From an uncultured Collinsella sp. (GTDB lineage Bacteria > Actinomycetota > Coriobacteriia > Coriobacteriales > Coriobacteriaceae), in assembly GCA_900752275.1 (NCBI GenBank), contig CAADUS010000210.1, positions 1-16,592 of the forward strand: a stretch of DNA of 16,592 nt, written 5' to 3'. A model generated the notes under the pieces. It did no database searches, was not told the DNA's origin, and was given only the letters and a program-made list of their open reading frames with translations. This document shows, piece after piece, positions 14,834 to 16,592 of the stretch. Each line of letters begins with the position of its first letter. The first letter of the stretch is position 1. The translations under genes and the position numbers were made by a program.

Positions 14834-16282
14834 ATGGCAAACATCAAGTTCCCCAAGGGTTTCTATTGGGGTGGCGCCACCGCCGCCAACCAGTTTGAGG
14901 GCGCTTGGAACGTGGACGGCCGCGGTCCTTCCGTCGACGACCATTTCTTGGGCGGCAGCTACAAGGAGCCACGTCAGATTACGATCGACATCGACCCCAA
15001 CCGCTTCTACCCCAATCATGATGGTATCGATTTCTACCATCACTACGAGGAGGACATCGCGCTGTTCGCCGAGATGGGCTTCAATATGTTCCGCATGTCC
15101 ATCTCCTGGAGCCGTATCTTCCCCAACGGCGACGACGCTGAGCCCAATGAGGCCGGTCTCGCCTTCTACGACCGCGTCTTCGACTGCCTGCGCGCCCACA
15201 ATATCGAGCCGCTCGTGACCCTCTCGCACTACGAGATGCCCTATCACCTGGTCGAGAAATACAACGGCTGGGCGAGCCGCGAGCTCATCGGTTTCTTTGA
15301 GAAGTACTGCCAGACCGTCTTCGACCGCTATCAGGACAAGGTCAAGTTCTGGCTCACCTTCAACGAGATCAACTGCGGTACTCAGGACATGGGCAACCTC
15401 TTTGAGACCAGCATGATTCAGGGCTTTGAGGGTCCGGCATCGGCGGTCCATACCACGCCGCAGGCTCGTATGCAGGCGCTGCATCACCAGTTTGTCGCCA
15501 GCGGCCGCGTCGTGCGCTATGCCCACGAGCATTACCCGCAGTTTAAGATGGGCAACATGGACTGCTTCATCCTCTCCTATGCCGCCACGTGCGATCCGGC
15601 CGACGTGTTCGCCACGCAGCAGGAGATGAACACCATGAACTGGTATTGCTCCGACGTACAGGTGCGCGGCAAGTACCCGTTCTATGCCAAGCGCTTCTGG
15701 GCCGAGAACGATGTTGAGCTCGTGATGGAGGACGGCGACCTGCAGGATATCGCCGACGGCAAGGTTGATTTCTACACCTTTAGCTACTACATGTCCGGCA
15801 CCGTGGGCACCCACAAGGACCACGAGATGACCGAGGGCAACATGACCTTTGGCGGCAAGAATCCCTATCTGGAGTCCACCGACTGGGGCTGGCAGATCGA
15901 TCCGCTGGGCCTGCGCATCGCCCTCAACGAGATTTACGCCCGCTACGAGATTCCGCTGATGGTGGTCGAGAACGGCATGGGTGCCTACGACGAGGTCGAG
16001 GAGGACGGCTCCATCCACGACCCGTACCGCATCGCCTATCTGCAGAGCCACATCAAGGCTATGGGCGAGGCCATCGCCGACGGCGTTGACCTGATCGCCT
16101 ACACCTGGTGGGGTCCCATCGACCTGGTTTCCGCCGGCACTGGCGAGATGCGCAAGCGCTACGGCTTCATCCACGTCGATAAGTACGACGACGGCACCGG
16201 TACCTACGAGCGCCGCCGCAAGGACAGCTTCTTCGCATATCAGAAGATCATCAAGTCCAACGGCACCGAGGGCTTGGAGTAA
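14834..16282 (+). CDS. GH1 6-phospho-beta-glucosidase
   Basis: The 482-residue enzyme has GH1 hallmarks: the acid/base E178 in TFNE and the nucleophile E379 in VVENG, and the N-terminal FYWGGATAANQFEGA. S433, K441 and Y443 in SAGTGEMRKRY match the phosphate-binding Ser-Lys-Tyr set of the 6-phospho-beta-glucosidase sub-group, so it should cleave phosphorylated beta-glucosides imported by a PTS. It is cytoplasmic. ATG at 14834 has AAAGGAG six bases upstream; an ATG at 14828 sits directly against that site. The PTS EIIA gene follows 150 bp on. The EIIBC permease at 4605 is a candidate importer. Disaccharide type (cellobiose, gentiobiose, arbutin or other) is not readable. Confidence 0.9.
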   Translation: MANIKFPKGFYWGGATAANQFEGAWNVDGRGPSVDDHFLGGSYKEPRQITIDIDPNRFYPNHDGIDFYHHYEEDIALFAEMGFNMFRMSISWSRIFPNGDDAEPNEAGLAFYDRVFDCLRAHNIEPLVTLSHYEMPYHLVEKYNGWASRELIGFFEKYCQTVFDRYQDKVKFWLTFNEINCGTQDMGNLFETSMIQGFEGPASAVHTTPQARMQALHHQFVASGRVVRYAHEHYPQFKMGNMDCFILSYAATCDPADVFATQQEMNTMNWYCSDVQVRGKYPFYAKRFWAENDVELVMEDGDLQDIADGKVDFYTFSYYMSGTVGTHKDHEMTEGNMTFGGKNPYLESTDWGWQIDPLGLRIALNEIYARYEIPLMVVENGMGAYDEVEEDGSIHDPYRIAYLQSHIKAMGEAIADGVDLIAYTWWGPIDLVSAGTGEMRKRYGFIHVDKYDDGTGTYERRRKDSFFAYQKIIKSNGTEGLE

Positions 16283-16354
16283 TCGACAATATGAGTGCCA
16301 CTGGTAAAAGGTTTTGGGAAGGGCTTGGAAGGGCTTGCGATTCGAGCCCTCACC

Positions 16355-16383
16355 TTAGCAATTTGATCATTTGGCACTATAAT
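16355..16383 (+). promoter_or_regulatory. Promoter of the EIIA gene
   Basis: TTAGCA (16355-16360) and perfect TATAAT (16378-16383) are separated by 17 bp. This is the clearest promoter in the window, about 50 bp before the EIIA start. A tandem GAAGGGCTTG pair (about 16318-16337) and an AGGGCT/AGCCCT hairpin (16330-16350) lie just upstream, and a small GCGCA/TGCGC hairpin (16396-16411) is in the leader. Confidence 0.8.
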
Positions 16384-16432
16384 CACCATAGGCATGCGCA
16401 TAACGTTGCGCTTAATCAAAAGGAGAAAACGT

Positions 16433-16592
16433 ATGGGTCTGTTTGACATGTTCAAGAAGAAGGCTGAGCCCGCGGCAGCTGCTGCTCCGGCCTCCATCTC
16501 TGCTTCTGCCGGTGCCGACGTGCTGTGCTCGCCCGTCAAGGGCAAGGTCATCAAGATGGCCGACGTGCCCGATCCCGTCTTTGGTGGCGAGG
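16433..16592 (+). CDS. PTS EIIA, glucose-family (partial, right edge)
   Basis: Only the first 53 residues are in the window. After a short basic leader (GLFDMFKKK) and an Ala-rich linker comes VLCSPVKGKVIKMADVPDPVFGGE, the standard start of the glucose-type EIIA domain (as in Crr). The active His lies beyond the edge. The protein passes phosphate from HPr to an EIIB domain. ATG at 16433 has AGGAG seven bases upstream, and its own TATAAT promoter precedes it. It could serve the EIIBC at 4605 and also other PTS permeases in the genome. Confidence 0.85.
   Translation, partial: MGLFDMFKKKAEPAAAAAPASISASAGADVLCSPVKGKVIKMADVPDPVFGGE

Noticed and set aside
14804..16174. 456-residue minus-strand frame
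   Set aside because: Antisense to the GH1 gene, whose catalytic motifs are all intact.

Overview
The window looks like chromosomal DNA of a GC-rich (about 60 percent) Gram-positive gut actinobacterium of the Coriobacteriia, most likely Collinsella or a close relative. This is a judgement from codon use, strong GGAG-type ribosome sites, the pyrE sequence, and the mix of PTS and cytoplasmic glycosidase genes; no rRNA or other marker is present to prove it. I find ten complete protein genes, one gene cut by the right edge and one decayed gene remnant. I see no tRNA, rRNA, CRISPR array or recognisable transposase gene.

Left block (1-4114), all on the minus strand: a small two-zinc-ribbon DUF4428 protein, a DUF1593 nucleoside-hydrolase-like protein, and a cytoplasmic alpha/beta-hydrolase esterase. 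A nested 127-bp palindrome lies between the last two. A 490-bp AT-rich divergent control region (4115-4604) with many GTAAAC/GTTTAC half-sites follows.

Middle block (4605-9748), plus strand: a PTS EIIBC permease of the glucose/beta-glucoside superfamily with its own terminator, a DUF4038 (GH140-like) glycosidase, a remnant of a second glycosidase, a ROK sugar kinase, and pyrE. The 320 bp between pyrE and the next gene hold a series of hairpins, including a bidirectional terminator.

Right block: a minus-strand RpiR regulator and a large GH106-like glycosidase, divergent from an AraC regulator; then on the plus strand a GH1 6-phospho-beta-glucosidase and the start of a PTS EIIA gene with its own promoter. 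The EIIBC permease has no EIIA domain, so this EIIA is a natural candidate partner.

Read together, the genes suggest import of a phosphorylated beta-glucoside, its cleavage by GH1, and cytoplasmic removal of less common sugars or acyl groups by the DUF4038, GH106-like, DUF1593 and esterase proteins, with the ROK kinase re-entering a free sugar into metabolism. No hydrolase shows a signal peptide. The substrate is not proven by sequence; plant glycosides are my guess.

The most unusual DNA signal is a dispersed hairpin family: five copies have a conserved 13-nt loop (RGGGACRNNYTTA) but different self-complementary stems. It resembles REP elements associated with Y1 (RAYT) transposases. One copy supplies the last codons and stop of the GH106-like gene, and its partner copy lies just past the divergent AraC gene in the opposite orientation.
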